From NCBI RefSeq assembly GCF_016863495.1, contig NZ_BOOZ01000040.1, forward strand, positions 1 to 64,000: a stretch of 64,000 nucleotides of DNA, read 5' to 3'. The DNA is from Micromonospora andamanensis. GTDB taxonomy: Bacteria > Actinomycetota > Actinomycetes > Mycobacteriales > Micromonosporaceae. Under the pieces are notes generated by a model. That model made no database searches. It worked only from the letters and a program-made list of their open reading frames with translations, and had not been told where the DNA came from. Both the position numbers and the translations under genes were made by a program. The first letter of the stretch is position 1. Each line of letters starts with the position of its first letter. This document shows, one piece after another, positions 8,190 through 18,505 of the stretch.

Positions 8190-11100
8190 TCAGAGATCGA
8201 ATCGCCAGTGCTCCCGCTTGGATGCGAAGTCCCTGGCGCGACCGAGTTGGTTCTGCACGCCAGCACGACCGCCCGTGCGATAAATCTTCGATAATGCCCA
8301 TCCTCCGATACCGAGTCCTTTTCTGGCAGCCGCCACGCCACCTTGAGCTGCCGATTTCAACGTCCAGCCAACCACCTTCTCATCGGTGATCTCCTCGCCG
8401 ATGAGATGTGCGGCGCCAACGTGCGCCGTACCACCGACGAGCATCCCAGCGGCCGCACCGACAACGACGAGACAACCGATTCCTGCCGTCAAGCCGCAGA
8501 CTGCTGCGCTAGCAGCCCCCGCGGCGATCGTGGTGGCGATGTCGACCACCTTGTGCACGATCCCCGAGTTGCGGCACCAGAAGCTGGCTTCACACTCGGC
8601 TGCCTCGCGTGCCTTCTGGGCCTGCTGTTCATCCGCTTCGTGCCGTGCCGTGTCCTCTCGCCCCTGGGCGGCGCCGACCTCCCGGTACGCCTGGTCGCGC
8701 ATGACTTCGTTCTCGTCCCAGGACCGGCCGTGCTGGCCGAACGCGGCCCGACCGGCCTTCTTCTTCGCCTTCACCGCGTGGAAGTGGCAGCTGTCGCACT
8801 GCGGCGCCCACTTCCAGCTCCGCATCTGCCGCTTCTTGTACAGCTTGTACATCTTCTTGCTGTACGAGGTGCCCGGCGCCTTGGCGGCGGTGTGCTTCTT
8901 GCCCTTCTTGTTGGCGCTGGGGCCGCGGTGTCCGCCGCAGTCGCCGTCGGGGCAGCTGAACCGCAGCCCGTCGGGGTCACTCATGGTGGCGGGGTTGTTG
9001 TTGGAGTACGCGTAGGCGTTCATCTGCTGCGGATCTGCCGGGTCGATGATCGGATCCACCGAGATGAACCGGCCGAGCAGCGGGTCGTACTCCCGGGCGC
9101 CCAGGCGCACCAGACCTGTGCCCAGGTTGGTGAACCCACCGACGAAGCCCCGGTCCCCCGCCGGCCACGCCGGGTTGGCGCCCCGCGCGTTGCCGAACGG
9201 GTCGGTTCGCCGTGGCGTCACCTCCAACGTGCCGGAGTGGATCGCCACCGTGTTGGTGCCGTGGCGGTCGGCCACCGTCCAGGTGAGGCCACTCGCGGTA
9301 CGCACGCCGATCCCGTCGTAGACACGGGTGCCCCGCTTGCTGCCGGTGGCGGTGTCGACGGTGACCTCGCCGCTGGCCAGGAACAGGGTGACCTTGCCGG
9401 GGTCACGACGGATCAGCACTTCGCCGTCCGCGTCGTACCGGTACTCGGTCCGCTGCGCGCCGCTGGCGATGGACGCCAGCCGTCCCTCGTCGTCCCAGGC
9501 CAGGGTCTGGGTGCCGGAAGGTCCGGGTCGACTGGTCATGTTGCCGGTCGCGTCGTAGCCGTAGGTCGCCGTCGTGGACCCGGTGACCACGGAGGTCACC
9601 GCGTGCGGACGGACCACTCCGTCCCCGGGCGTCGGGTAGGCGTAGGTGCTCGTCGAGTCCGCCGCGCCGCCGACACCGTGGCGGACAACCTGCTTCCGGT
9701 TGCCGATAGCGTCGTAGGAGTAGCTGTGCCAGTACGGCGCCGGGCCGCCAACCGTTCCGGTCGAAGGCGCCACGGTGCAGTCCTGCTCGGCCGTCCACGC
9801 CCGGGTCATCCGGCGCAGCTGGTCGTAGTCGAAGCACTGCCGGTCCTGCTCGTGGCCGATCGTCCGGTCGGTGATGGCCCGCACGTTCCCGACGTGGTCG
9901 TACTGGTACGTCAGGTCGTTGGCGAACGGACTCTCGGGCTTGTCCCGTTCGACGAGGGTCTTGGTCAGTCGGCGGGTGTCCTCCTCGTAGTACGGCGTGA
10001 AGGCCAGCCGCTTGCCCACCCGCTCTTCCATCTCGACCTGCGCGACCTCACCCAACTCGTTGTACTCGGTCTTGCCGACGTAGGTTGTCCAGCCCTTGAC
10101 CGTGTCGCGCTGCCCGAGGTTGGTGTAGGTGAAGTTGAGGGTCTCGCCCCAGAGGTCGCCGCCGAGCATCGGCAGGATGACCTTCTTGATGCTGCCGTCG
10201 TGCATGTACTCGTACGACGTCTTGTAGGTGCCCTTGACCTCGGTCTCCGTGGCCGGGATGACTGTCTCGTCACCGGTGGGCCGGCCGGCCGCGTCGTAGC
10301 CGGTCACCTGGCGGGTGTAGGCGTTCCCGTCGACGTAGCGCGTCGACGACGTCGGCAGGCCCTTGCCACCCGTCAGGGTGTCGTAGACCCGCTTGGTGAG
10401 CAGCGTGCCGGTGGCCGAGCCGAGCCGCGTCTCAGTGAGACGACCGAGGGCGTCGTAGGACGAGGCCGTCGTCTTCCCTCGCGCGTCAGTGATCGTGAGC
10501 AGCTGCCCGGCGTTGTCGTACGTCATCGTCGAGTCGCCCTTGTCGGGATCCTCGGCGCTGACGGTGCGCCCCAGGACGTCGTAGCTGTAGCGCCACACGT
10601 TGCCGGCGGCGTCGGTGACCGACGCGAGCGCGTCCCCCGGGGTGTAGCTGTAGCGGGTGGTGTTCCCGGCCCCGGACGGCGGCCCCGACTGCGGGCGCGT
10701 CGCGTACTGCACGAGCTTGACGGTGCGACCCCGCGCGTCGACGTGGGTCGTTGTCGCGGTGCCACCGTCGGGTGGGACGACGCTTGTGTGGTCGCCGCCG
10801 TGGTAGGTCCTGGTCCGCCAGCGTTCGGTGTTGCGGACCAGGTGGATGGAGTCGGTCTCCCGTCCGGCGCCGTCGTAGACCGTCACCGTGGCCGAGGGAA
10901 CCGCGCCGGCGTCGGGCACGACGAGTGTCGTGCCCGGGCCGGCGTCGCCGTTGTGGTAGGCGGCGTTGGTACGGGCCACCAGACCACGGGAGTCGTACCA
11001 GGTGTCGGTGATGATCCGACCGCCCACCGGGCTGGGCGCCTGCGTCTGTCGGGGTCGGAGCAGACCGTCGAGAAGCTGATAGGCGGTGACGTAGTTGCCG

Positions 11101-14100
11101 TTGGCCGCCAGCGATTCGGTACGGACCCAGCTCGGGCCACCAGCGTTGCGGATCTCGTAGCCGTACTTGATGCTCGCCGGGTCCGTCGTGAGGCGGCCCG
11201 GCTGCCACACCTCGACGATCCGGCCGAGCGGGTCGTACTTGACGGTGCTGCTGCGCCCGTTGGCGTCGGTCGTCTTGACCACCGCACCCCACGCCGGCTC
11301 TGTGTCGGTGGTGACGGTGTGACCGAGGGGATCGGTGGCCTTGGTGCGTGTGGTCAGGCCGCGGGTCTCCGTGTAGGCGGTCTTGCTCGTCCTGTCGAGC
11401 GAGTCGGTGGTCTCGGTGACCCGGCCGTACATGTCGTACGTGGAGGTCGCCGTGGTCAGCCAGGTCGGCTCGCCGCCGGTGTAGCCGGACACCACCTCGG
11501 TCTTCGCGAGATTACCCGCGCCGTCGTACGTGGCTTGCTCGTCGGCGATGGCGTCCGCCGGGAGGGTCGGCGTACGGTCGCAGTCGACCGCGACGGTGGT
11601 GGTCTGCTTCGGCAGGTCCATCATCCATTGGTCAACACGCTGCTCGTACGTAGTCTTGGTGCACCGCTCGTCGCCGCTGACCGCCGTGTCGCCGTGGTCG
11701 TCGACCTCGATCGCATTGCCGTAATGGTCGTGCGTGGTGTCGACCCGGGTGCTCCGGTAGGTGCCGCTGGACAGCCGGGTACGGGTGACCGTCCGGGAGT
11801 TCTCCACCTGATAGGCGGTGAACGGGCCCTGGGTGGCGACACTGCGCTTCCACGGGGTGTGGATCTCGCCTTCGACCTCGGAGCCGCCGTCACCGTTGTA
11901 GGTGATCTCCTCGCGGAGGAAGCCCGCGAGAGGTTCGGCGTCCACCATCACGGTGCCGGTCGAGTCCTCGACGCTTTGGCCGTTCATGCCCCGGAAGTAC
12001 TGGTAGCGGGTCAGGGACCGCTGCCCGGCGGGGTCGCCCTTGCGCACCTCGACCTTCTGGTAGCCGCGCCACTCGTTCCAGGTCTGCTTGGCGGTGGGCA
12101 CCAACGGGTCGACGTTCTTCGCCCAGGCCGCGCCACCAAGGTAGGTGTAGCTGGTGACGATGTCCTCGGATCCGCCCCCGGTACCCCCGAGGACGTGGTC
12201 GTCCTCGACGGTCTGCGTGACGACGTACTTGTGGAACCAGTCGTCGGTGGGGTCAGCCTCCTCTGGCGCTGTCCAGGTGACCGGGAAACACCGTTTGGTG
12301 TTGCCGGCCGGCACCGTGGTGCCACACTCCCGCTCCGAGTAGCTCACGTCGGTCTTGCCGCCGGACTCGGCGAGGATGCTGGTGACCCGCAGCTTGTTCA
12401 ACGCGGGCAAACCGTCGGTGGCGCTGTTGACGCGGTTCGGATAGAACGTGCCGACGAACCGCACCGGTGGCAGCGGTGCCTCGCTACCCCGTGCCCCGGT
12501 GTGTCGGATCTGGGTCAACCACAGTGCCGCGCTGGTGCCGTCGCCCGGGTCCGGGTAGCTGTGGTCGGCGTTCCAACGGTCCACCGGCACGTAGTCGCCG
12601 GTGGTCGGGAGGATCCTGGTGGTCACGGTGGTCAGCCGCTTACTCGACCAGAAGGTCGGGGAGTACTTCCCGGTGCACGGCGCGGCCGTGCACTCCTGTT
12701 CCCACGGCACGTCCGGCCAGGCGGGCTTGTTGGTCTTGGCACAGTTCGAGGAGCCGGGTACGCAGCGGTCGGCCACGCTGAACAGCACCTGGGCGGGCGC
12801 CTCGGCGTAGGCGTTGGTGTCGCGCAGGCCGTACTCGATCCGCTCGAGCCAGCCACCGCGTACGTAGTCCACGACAGTTCGACCGAGGTTGGCGCCGTAC
12901 TTGTTCGACTCCGTGGCGTAGTAGTAGCTCATGGCGTTACCGTTCGGGTCGACCACGTAGTCGAGGTTCCACCGGTACGCCTGCTTGTCCTTCTTGGACG
13001 CGGCAAAGTTCCCGGCGACGTATCCGGTACCGGCCGGGTCGGACGCCTCGTTCGCGTACACCGGCACGGTCCACACCGAACGCGTCTCCTGCTTACCCGA
13101 CGCCCAACCGGGCAGCCGGTTGAGCCCGAAGTGATACCGGGTGCCGTCGGTGGCCGTCAGCACCCACCGCTCGCCGTCGTCGTCGCCGTTGACCGCACCC
13201 GTCAGGCGCTGGATCCGGGTGCCGTCGTCGTCCATCAACCGCCAGTTGTCGCCGTCAGCGTCCAGGGACACCAGCCGACCCGAACGGCTCCCGAAGGACA
13301 ACGTGGCGTTCTGCGTCTCCCAGCACAGGTCGCCGGTCTTCTCAGTGTTGTTCGCACCAGAGCCCATGTCGTCGGCACAGGCCTTGTACGACCGTTCGAC
13401 GAACGCCTCTCCGAGGTTCCAGCCCTCCCCCAGCCACGAGGGCTGGTTGTTGCGGGCCGCCACCCGACCGTCGACCGCCTGCGAGTTGTAGGACGCGGCG
13501 ATCTCAGGTGTGAGGCCACCCGGCACGGGCGGCACCCGCATCGGGTAGGTCCAGGCGAAGGCACCCGACGACGTCGACACCTGCCACCTGCCCTCGGGAG
13601 ACAGCGACGTCGCCGTGTAGTCGCCCGCGGAACCCGCGGGCGCCGCCATCAACGCGTACGTCGCGTCCGTACCCGACACGGTCACCTGGGCCGAGACCCG
13701 ACCGGCCGTCACATCGTTGCGCACCCCCGTCGGGTCGGCCGCGCCGTCCAGCGGCACGAGCCGCAGCCGGCTCGCCCAGTCACCGCCGAACGCGTGCCGG
13801 AACGACGAATAGTCCACCGAGACCTTCACCGGGGCGGCCTCGGCCCGGCCGTCGGCGCGGCGCACGGCGAGCACGAGCCCGTCCACACCGGCCTTGGCGG
13901 TCGCTGCGCGATCCCGAACGGCCACTCGTACCCGTTGCGGTGCCGTACCCACAGCGGTGGACCGCTTGGTGGCTCCGGCGCTGACCGCTGCGGCGGCGGC
14001 TACCGGAAGCGTGCCGGCCGCCGCAGCGCGGGTCGTGAGGTTCACCTCCGCGGTTCCAGCCGGAGGCCACGTCACGTCCGGGTCACCGGTGAGTGCGCGC

Positions 14101-14300
14101 GGTGACGACGGCGCGGCGGTCCGGCCGGCCACCGGCCGCACCGGCACGCTGCGGACATTCTGCGGCGTGCTCCACTGCACCGGTGCCGGCCCGTCCGTGC
14201 CGTCGATGGGTTCGCGTGCCTGAACGGGCGTGACGACGGTCAGCGCCATCACTGCGCCCATGGCGGCGGCGAGACTTCGCCGCCATCGGGATGTGCTCAT
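8190..14300 (-). CDS. secreted RHS/YD-repeat protein
   Basis: A 2036-residue secreted protein. A signal peptide ends near residue 28 ('VVTPVQA'). A SpvB/TcB-like N-terminal region starts near residue 250 ('SYNSQAVDGR'). YD repeats ('YDALGRLTETR', 'YDPLGRIVEV', 'YDVLGRTVSAE') run from roughly 870 to 1730. The RHS-associated core ends in 'REYDPLLGRFISVDP...AYAYSNNNPATMSDPDGL' at about residue 1779. The 257-residue tail has a CxxC, a Lys/Glu-rich stretch and a Gly/Ala-rich hydrophobic stretch of the pre-toxin type, then stops without a recognisable toxin domain. ATG 14300 has GAGG six bases upstream and is preferred over TTG 14315. RHS shells encapsulate C-terminal effectors for interbacterial toxicity or development; the effector here is unknown or missing. 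Confidence 0.93.
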   Translation of the reverse strand: MSTSRWRRSLAAAMGAVMALTVVTPVQAREPIDGTDGPAPVQWSTPQNVRSVPVRPVAGRTAAPSSPRALTGDPDVTWPPAGTAEVNLTTRAAAAGTLPVAAAAAVSAGATKRSTAVGTAPQRVRVAVRDRAATAKAGVDGLVLAVRRADGRAEAAPVKVSVDYSSFRHAFGGDWASRLRLVPLDGAADPTGVRNDVTAGRVSAQVTVSGTDATYALMAAPAGSAGDYTATSLSPEGRWQVSTSSGAFAWTYPMRVPPVPGGLTPEIAASYNSQAVDGRVAARNNQPSWLGEGWNLGEAFVERSYKACADDMGSGANNTEKTGDLCWETQNATLSFGSRSGRLVSLDADGDNWRLMDDDGTRIQRLTGAVNGDDDGERWVLTATDGTRYHFGLNRLPGWASGKQETRSVWTVPVYANEASDPAGTGYVAGNFAASKKDKQAYRWNLDYVVDPNGNAMSYYYATESNKYGANLGRTVVDYVRGGWLERIEYGLRDTNAYAEAPAQVLFSVADRCVPGSSNCAKTNKPAWPDVPWEQECTAAPCTGKYSPTFWSSKRLTTVTTRILPTTGDYVPVDRWNADHSYPDPGDGTSAALWLTQIRHTGARGSEAPLPPVRFVGTFYPNRVNSATDGLPALNKLRVTSILAESGGKTDVSYSERECGTTVPAGNTKRCFPVTWTAPEEADPTDDWFHKYVVTQTVEDDHVLGGTGGGSEDIVTSYTYLGGAAWAKNVDPLVPTAKQTWNEWRGYQKVEVRKGDPAGQRSLTRYQYFRGMNGQSVEDSTGTVMVDAEPLAGFLREEITYNGDGGSEVEGEIHTPWKRSVATQGPFTAYQVENSRTVTRTRLSSGTYRSTRVDTTHDHYGNAIEVDDHGDTAVSGDERCTKTTYEQRVDQWMMDLPKQTTTVAVDCDRTPTLPADAIADEQATYDGAGNLAKTEVVSGYTGGEPTWLTTATSTYDMYGRVTETTDSLDRTSKTAYTETRGLTTRTKATDPLGHTVTTDTEPAWGAVVKTTDANGRSSTVKYDPLGRIVEVWQPGRLTTDPASIKYGYEIRNAGGPSWVRTESLAANGNYVTAYQLLDGLLRPRQTQAPSPVGGRIITDTWYDSRGLVARTNAAYHNGDAGPGTTLVVPDAGAVPSATVTVYDGAGRETDSIHLVRNTERWRTRTYHGGDHTSVVPPDGGTATTTHVDARGRTVKLVQYATRPQSGPPSGAGNTTRYSYTPGDALASVTDAAGNVWRYSYDVLGRTVSAEDPDKGDSTMTYDNAGQLLTITDARGKTTASSYDALGRLTETRLGSATGTLLTKRVYDTLTGGKGLPTSSTRYVDGNAYTRQVTGYDAAGRPTGDETVIPATETEVKGTYKTSYEYMHDGSIKKVILPMLGGDLWGETLNFTYTNLGQRDTVKGWTTYVGKTEYNELGEVAQVEMEERVGKRLAFTPYYEEDTRRLTKTLVERDKPESPFANDLTYQYDHVGNVRAITDRTIGHEQDRQCFDYDQLRRMTRAWTAEQDCTVAPSTGTVGGPAPYWHSYSYDAIGNRKQVVRHGVGGAADSTSTYAYPTPGDGVVRPHAVTSVVTGSTTATYGYDATGNMTSRPGPSGTQTLAWDDEGRLASIASGAQRTEYRYDADGEVLIRRDPGKVTLFLASGEVTVDTATGSKRGTRVYDGIGVRTASGLTWTVADRHGTNTVAIHSGTLEVTPRRTDPFGNARGANPAWPAGDRGFVGGFTNLGTGLVRLGAREYDPLLGRFISVDPIIDPADPQQMNAYAYSNNNPATMSDPDGLRFSCPDGDCGGHRGPSANKKGKKHTAAKAPGTSYSKKMYKLYKKRQMRSWKWAPQCDSCHFHAVKAKKKAGRAAFGQHGRSWDENEVMRDQAYREVGAAQGREDTARHEADEQQAQKAREAAECEASFWCRNSGIVHKVVDIATTIAAGAASAAVCGLTAGIGCLVVVGAAAGMLVGGTAHVGAAHLIGEEITDEKVVGWTLKSAAQGGVAAARKGLGIGGWALSKIYRTGGRAGVQNQLGRARDFASKREHWRFDL

Positions 14301-14331
14301 GTGCGTCCTCGTCAATGGTTCGAAGGGTGGG

Positions 14332-14362
14332 CCGGGGCGGCGTCGAGTCGACGCCGCCCCGG
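14332..14362 (-). terminator. strong hairpin between the LamG and RHS genes
   Basis: A perfect 15-bp inverted repeat with one central base (14332-14346 and 14348-14362) lies in the 77-base gap between two co-directional genes. It could end transcription after the LamG gene or act as a partial terminator that lowers RHS expression relative to it. Confidence 0.7.
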
Positions 14363-14377
14363 TGAGGGAAGTCGTGC

Positions 14378-17300
14378 TCAGAGCGAGGCGATCGTGTATC
14401 CGAGGAACGCGACGAAGTCCTCGCCGTCGCAGCCCGGATTGTCTGCCTCGAAGACGTCCCCGGCCGTCGTGCGGCAGCGGAACAGACCACCGAGTTCCGT
14501 CACACCCTGCGGCGGGGTCTCCGGGTGCCAGAGGCTTGCGGACTGGGTCACCACAGTCGCGCCCTCGCAGGCGGGGTCGGTGGAGCTGAACGTGTCCTCC
14601 CCGGATCGGCAGGTCATCAGCGGCACCGTCCCCGCTCCGCCGTTCAGGGAGACCAGGCCGAGCTTCTGCTGCGGCCGGTAGTCGGCAGGCAGGCCATGCG
14701 CCGCGGCGGCGCGGTCGGGCGGCGTCGACGGCCGCTGGCTGCCGACGAGGTTGCCGTAGGCGAGGGCGTGGCCGAGGAAGCCCTCATACACCCGGCCCTC
14801 GCAGGTCGAACTCCTGGAGGCGAAGTGCGTTCCAGTCGGCGACTGCTTGCACCTGTGGACCGGCACGGTCGGGATCCCGTCCGGAACTGTGGCGTACAGC
14901 CCGCCGAGCGCACCGAGCCGGGTGTACCCCTCGCAGTCCTCCATAAGCGACAGGAAGTAATTCACGTGCGCCCGGCAGGAGTACAGCGTCCGGGTGCCCT
15001 CCGTCCCCGCTGGCGTCAACGTGCCCAGGGACCACTCGAAGCGGTGATCCGCGGCGACGGGGCGGGTGGTGACCACGTGATGGCCCGCCGGACTCCAGTA
15101 CCGCGACAACTGACCGCCGTGTGGCGTCTGCTTCACCGAGGCGGGATCGGTGAACTCGGCGCGGATCTGGTCACCGGTGAGCGCCCCGGACCACACCTGG
15201 ACATTGTCGATCGCACCCTTCCACGGGTCCTTGACACCGCCGTTGTACTTGGCCCTACCGATCTCCATCGGCCCGTTCGCGTGCCATGCGGGCAGGGTGT
15301 AGGGCTCCGTAGCGACGAGTTCGCCGTCCTTGTACAGGCGGATCTGCTGGGCCGCGGCGTCGTACACACCGGCCAGGTGCAGCCAGTTCGACTGGCCCTG
15401 GCTGGCCGGCGTGGACGCGATGGTCCGCGCCGCGTTGTGCTCGTCCTTGTGGAACAGCATGAACGACCAACCCTTGTCAGGCCGGTACTGGAGGTTCAAT
15501 CCGCTGGCGAACTCACCGTGCTGGCTCACCACGGTCCTCGTGGTGCTGTACGAATCGACGTCCGGCTTGACCCACGCGGCGACGGTGAAGCTGCTGTCGG
15601 TCCGCACCACCTGACCGGTCGTCGTCAACGCGCCGGAGCCGCTGCCGTCGAAGTCGACAGCTCCGGCGCCGACCCGGCCGGTCACCTGTGACGTGCCGGG
15701 CCCGAAGGTACCGACGTGATGCCGGCCGGCGACATCGACCGATGTGGCTCCCAATCGGTCGTCGAGCGGAAAGTGCGCCTGCGCCACGGCGGGCAGGTTA
15801 GCCAGATCCCGAACCTCCTCAGGTGCCAGGAGCCGGTCGTAGACGCGCACGTCATCCAGCGTGCCCGGCCACGGGTCGACCCTGGCACTGTTCCACTGGG
15901 ACCGGCCCAGGGTCAGCGGACCCTCAGCCCGCCACGCCGGGATCGTCCTGGTCAACGATCCCGCCAACCGGCCGTTGACGTACAGCAACTGCCGCATGGC
16001 TGCGGCGTCATGCACCGCCACCAGATGGGTCCAGGCACCGGTCCGCGCCGGCCGGTCCGACCGCACCCGGTAGTGCGATGTCCCACCGCCATTGACGTTC
16101 GCGCTGGGCATCGCGAAGGCCCACTCGCCCTCCGGCGTGGCCTGAAGCTGGAACGCCGCCGTGGCACCGCCGTCGAGCGACACCGCGGCCGGGAATCCAC
16201 CCAACCGGTCCAGCCGCACCCACGCCGCGACCGCGAAGGTCTTCGACGTGTCGATCGGCGCCGTTCCGGAGGTCGTCACCGACGCGTCAAGGGTGCCGTT
16301 CATCCACAGGCCGGTGCCGTGACGTCCTTCGCGCCAGGTAGCCGGGCCGAGGGTCACCGTGCCGTGCCGTCCGCCACCGGAGTCGTCACGTGCAGCCGTT
16401 TCGGTGTGCCCCTGCAGACGCCAGTGGCCGGTCGGCGGGGTGCCCGCGCCGACGAAGAAGTGGTAGATCCTCGGCGGAGAGACGTTGCCGGCCCGGTCGA
16501 CCGCCCGGACGTACAGGTCCGTACTCATGTCGTCGTTCGGGGTGATCTGGGCGACCGCCTTACCGTCCGCGCCGGCCTGGACGTAGGTGGGCGCCTGGTC
16601 GTGCAGGTGGTAGCGGTAACCGGCCACGTCGCTGTCGCCGGCGGCGGGGGTCAGGGTGAAGGCGCCGGTCTGTCCGACGCCACCGCTGGCCTGGCAGTCG
16701 GGGCCGTCGCACTCGCGGTAGGTGGTCGAGGTGACCGTGGGCGTGTTGGGTGCGGTGCGGTCGATGACCACGTGGCACCACGGCGAGGTCCAGTTCGAAA
16801 TGAGTGAACTGTCCTTGGCGCGGGCCCGGACCGCCAGCTTCGCCCCGTCTGCAGCGGCGGCTGAGGCGACGTCCGCGGTGAACGTCGAGCCTGAGGACTT
16901 CATCACTGTCGTCGCCCCGCCGATGCGGGTGCCGGAGTAGTTCGCCCACTCGAACTCCACCTGCACTGACCCGGCGTCCGGGTCACTGCCCGTGGCGGTC
17001 AGCCTGGGTCCGCGGGGGCCCTTGAGCGGGTCGTTGTCGATCCGCGGGTTGACATGGGGCTCGTTCGGGGACTGCTTGCAGCCCTTGCCCTCCACCGACA
17101 GCGCCGACGGCACGTTCGGGCGCGAGTTGTAGCTGACCACCAGAGTCGGGTTCGTGTCGAACTTCTTCCACGAGTACTCGTCGGTGCCCGTGGCCCGAAG
17201 GGCGATCGCCACCGTGCCACCATGACTGTCCAGGCCCTTGGTCACCGCCGCCTTGGCACCGAACCCGAGCCACCGGGGGTTACACGAGGACGAGGTGCCG

Positions 17301-18505
17301 TAGAACGACGCAACATGGGCTCCCAGACGCACCTTGCTGGACAGCCAGTACGGCTGGTTGTTCCAGGTCGTCGCCGAACTCACCGGGTTCGTGCCCCATG
17401 CCTCCACCTCCCGCGGCGCGTCGCATCTCGGTGAGTACCGACCGAAGACGTTGAACTCGGCACCAAGAATCTCTTTGCCCGCCAACGCCGACGCATTGAA
17501 CTGGAAGTACGACATGGCAGTACCGACGTCCCTGCACGTCGAGTCGTACGAGATCGGACAGGGACCGACCTTGGCGATGTTGTCGCCATCGCCGTTCCAG
17601 TACGACTGGGTCGCCTTGGCGGTGGTCACCAACGCCCAGCCGGTCCGTCCGACACTGACGTCGGGGTCGACATACACCGGGAATCGCGTCCGCTCGTCGG
17701 TGAGCAGGCCCGGGTCCGGGGTGATCGCAAGACGCCCGTTGCCGTGCGTGACGCGGCCAAGTGCGCGTCGTGGCTGCGGCCCGGAGGAGTCCCAGACCAG
17801 GGGTGCGCCCATGCTGAACAGTGGCTTCCCAGTGGTGTCGTTCGCCGCGACGTTGCCGTGCTCGTCTGCCTGGATCTTGGTGCCCTTCGCGGTCAGGCCG
17901 AACGCCAGCCTGGCGACGCGAGGGTCCCGGGCCGCCGCTCGGTTCTTGACCACGAAGACCTTGGAGAAGCCACGCGAGGTGGCCTTGAGACGTAGGTCCA
18001 CGCCCGGAAGCACGTCGGTGTAGGTGGCGGTGTCCGCAACCAGAGTCGGCGCGGGCAACGGCGTCGGCCAGGTCAGCGCCAGTTGGGCCGAACCGTCCGC
18101 GAGTCGGACCACCGGACCCTCACCACCACCGCTGAACGACACGTCCACGCTCGCCGCGGCGGGCATGACCCGTCCGTCGGATGCCGCTTTGAGGGTGGTG
18201 TCGACAGCCGTCCACTCTCCGCCGCGCCGAACGCGCACGGGTTCGAGATGCAGCTTCGCGCTGAACGACCCGTCCGGGTTCGCGTACACGTCGCCGAACT
18301 CGTCACGCTGCGCGCTCACCTCGACCGGTTGGCCTGACCGTCGGGCCTCCTGCGTCGCGCGGACAGCCGAGCCAGGCGGGGCCGGCACCTCGACAGCTGG
18401 TTTCGCCTGCTGTTGCAAGGGGGAAGAACCGGCCGCGGCAGGAGCGCCCAGTCCGGTTACCACCATCCCGCTGATCAGCAGGCCAGTCACGACCTGACGT
18501 CTCAC
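14378..18505 (-). CDS. secreted LamG-domain protein
   Basis: A 1375-residue secreted protein, likely an extracellular partner of the RHS protein encoded just downstream. It has a signal peptide ('GLLISGMVVTGLGAPAAAG'), a DNRLRE-like domain at about 280-390, Ig/fibronectin-like segments with 'DRTAPNTPTV', and two LamG folds at about 690-895 and 905-1118 (each with 'FTVAAWV' or 'FAVAAWV' and a '..GTLDDVRVYDR' type ending). The tail (1128-1375) holds four repeats of the form C-R/K...C-E/D-G, resembling DUF5648-like adhesin repeats. I chose GTG 18505, preceded by AGGGACGAGG, which places the signal peptide at the start; ATG 18565 would add 20 residues. The role is probably adhesion or matrix binding. 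Confidence 0.88.
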   Translation of the reverse strand: MRRQVVTGLLISGMVVTGLGAPAAAGSSPLQQQAKPAVEVPAPPGSAVRATQEARRSGQPVEVSAQRDEFGDVYANPDGSFSAKLHLEPVRVRRGGEWTAVDTTLKAASDGRVMPAAASVDVSFSGGGEGPVVRLADGSAQLALTWPTPLPAPTLVADTATYTDVLPGVDLRLKATSRGFSKVFVVKNRAAARDPRVARLAFGLTAKGTKIQADEHGNVAANDTTGKPLFSMGAPLVWDSSGPQPRRALGRVTHGNGRLAITPDPGLLTDERTRFPVYVDPDVSVGRTGWALVTTAKATQSYWNGDGDNIAKVGPCPISYDSTCRDVGTAMSYFQFNASALAGKEILGAEFNVFGRYSPRCDAPREVEAWGTNPVSSATTWNNQPYWLSSKVRLGAHVASFYGTSSSCNPRWLGFGAKAAVTKGLDSHGGTVAIALRATGTDEYSWKKFDTNPTLVVSYNSRPNVPSALSVEGKGCKQSPNEPHVNPRIDNDPLKGPRGPRLTATGSDPDAGSVQVEFEWANYSGTRIGGATTVMKSSGSTFTADVASAAAADGAKLAVRARAKDSSLISNWTSPWCHVVIDRTAPNTPTVTSTTYRECDGPDCQASGGVGQTGAFTLTPAAGDSDVAGYRYHLHDQAPTYVQAGADGKAVAQITPNDDMSTDLYVRAVDRAGNVSPPRIYHFFVGAGTPPTGHWRLQGHTETAARDDSGGGRHGTVTLGPATWREGRHGTGLWMNGTLDASVTTSGTAPIDTSKTFAVAAWVRLDRLGGFPAAVSLDGGATAAFQLQATPEGEWAFAMPSANVNGGGTSHYRVRSDRPARTGAWTHLVAVHDAAAMRQLLYVNGRLAGSLTRTIPAWRAEGPLTLGRSQWNSARVDPWPGTLDDVRVYDRLLAPEEVRDLANLPAVAQAHFPLDDRLGATSVDVAGRHHVGTFGPGTSQVTGRVGAGAVDFDGSGSGALTTTGQVVRTDSSFTVAAWVKPDVDSYSTTRTVVSQHGEFASGLNLQYRPDKGWSFMLFHKDEHNAARTIASTPASQGQSNWLHLAGVYDAAAQQIRLYKDGELVATEPYTLPAWHANGPMEIGRAKYNGGVKDPWKGAIDNVQVWSGALTGDQIRAEFTDPASVKQTPHGGQLSRYWSPAGHHVVTTRPVAADHRFEWSLGTLTPAGTEGTRTLYSCRAHVNYFLSLMEDCEGYTRLGALGGLYATVPDGIPTVPVHRCKQSPTGTHFASRSSTCEGRVYEGFLGHALAYGNLVGSQRPSTPPDRAAAAHGLPADYRPQQKLGLVSLNGGAGTVPLMTCRSGEDTFSSTDPACEGATVVTQSASLWHPETPPQGVTELGGLFRCRTTAGDVFEADNPGCDGEDFVAFLGYTIASL

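Noticed and set aside
8784..8800. CDSCH in the RHS tail as a cytochrome c heme site
   Set aside because: A lone CxxCH in a Lys-rich stretch of an RHS tail, without a cytochrome fold or other heme ligands.
8343..14105. Very long plus-strand open frame opposite the RHS gene
   Set aside because: It mirrors the RHS gene in a high-GC antisense frame. It has no domain, signal peptide or ribosome site, while the minus strand has clear YD repeats.
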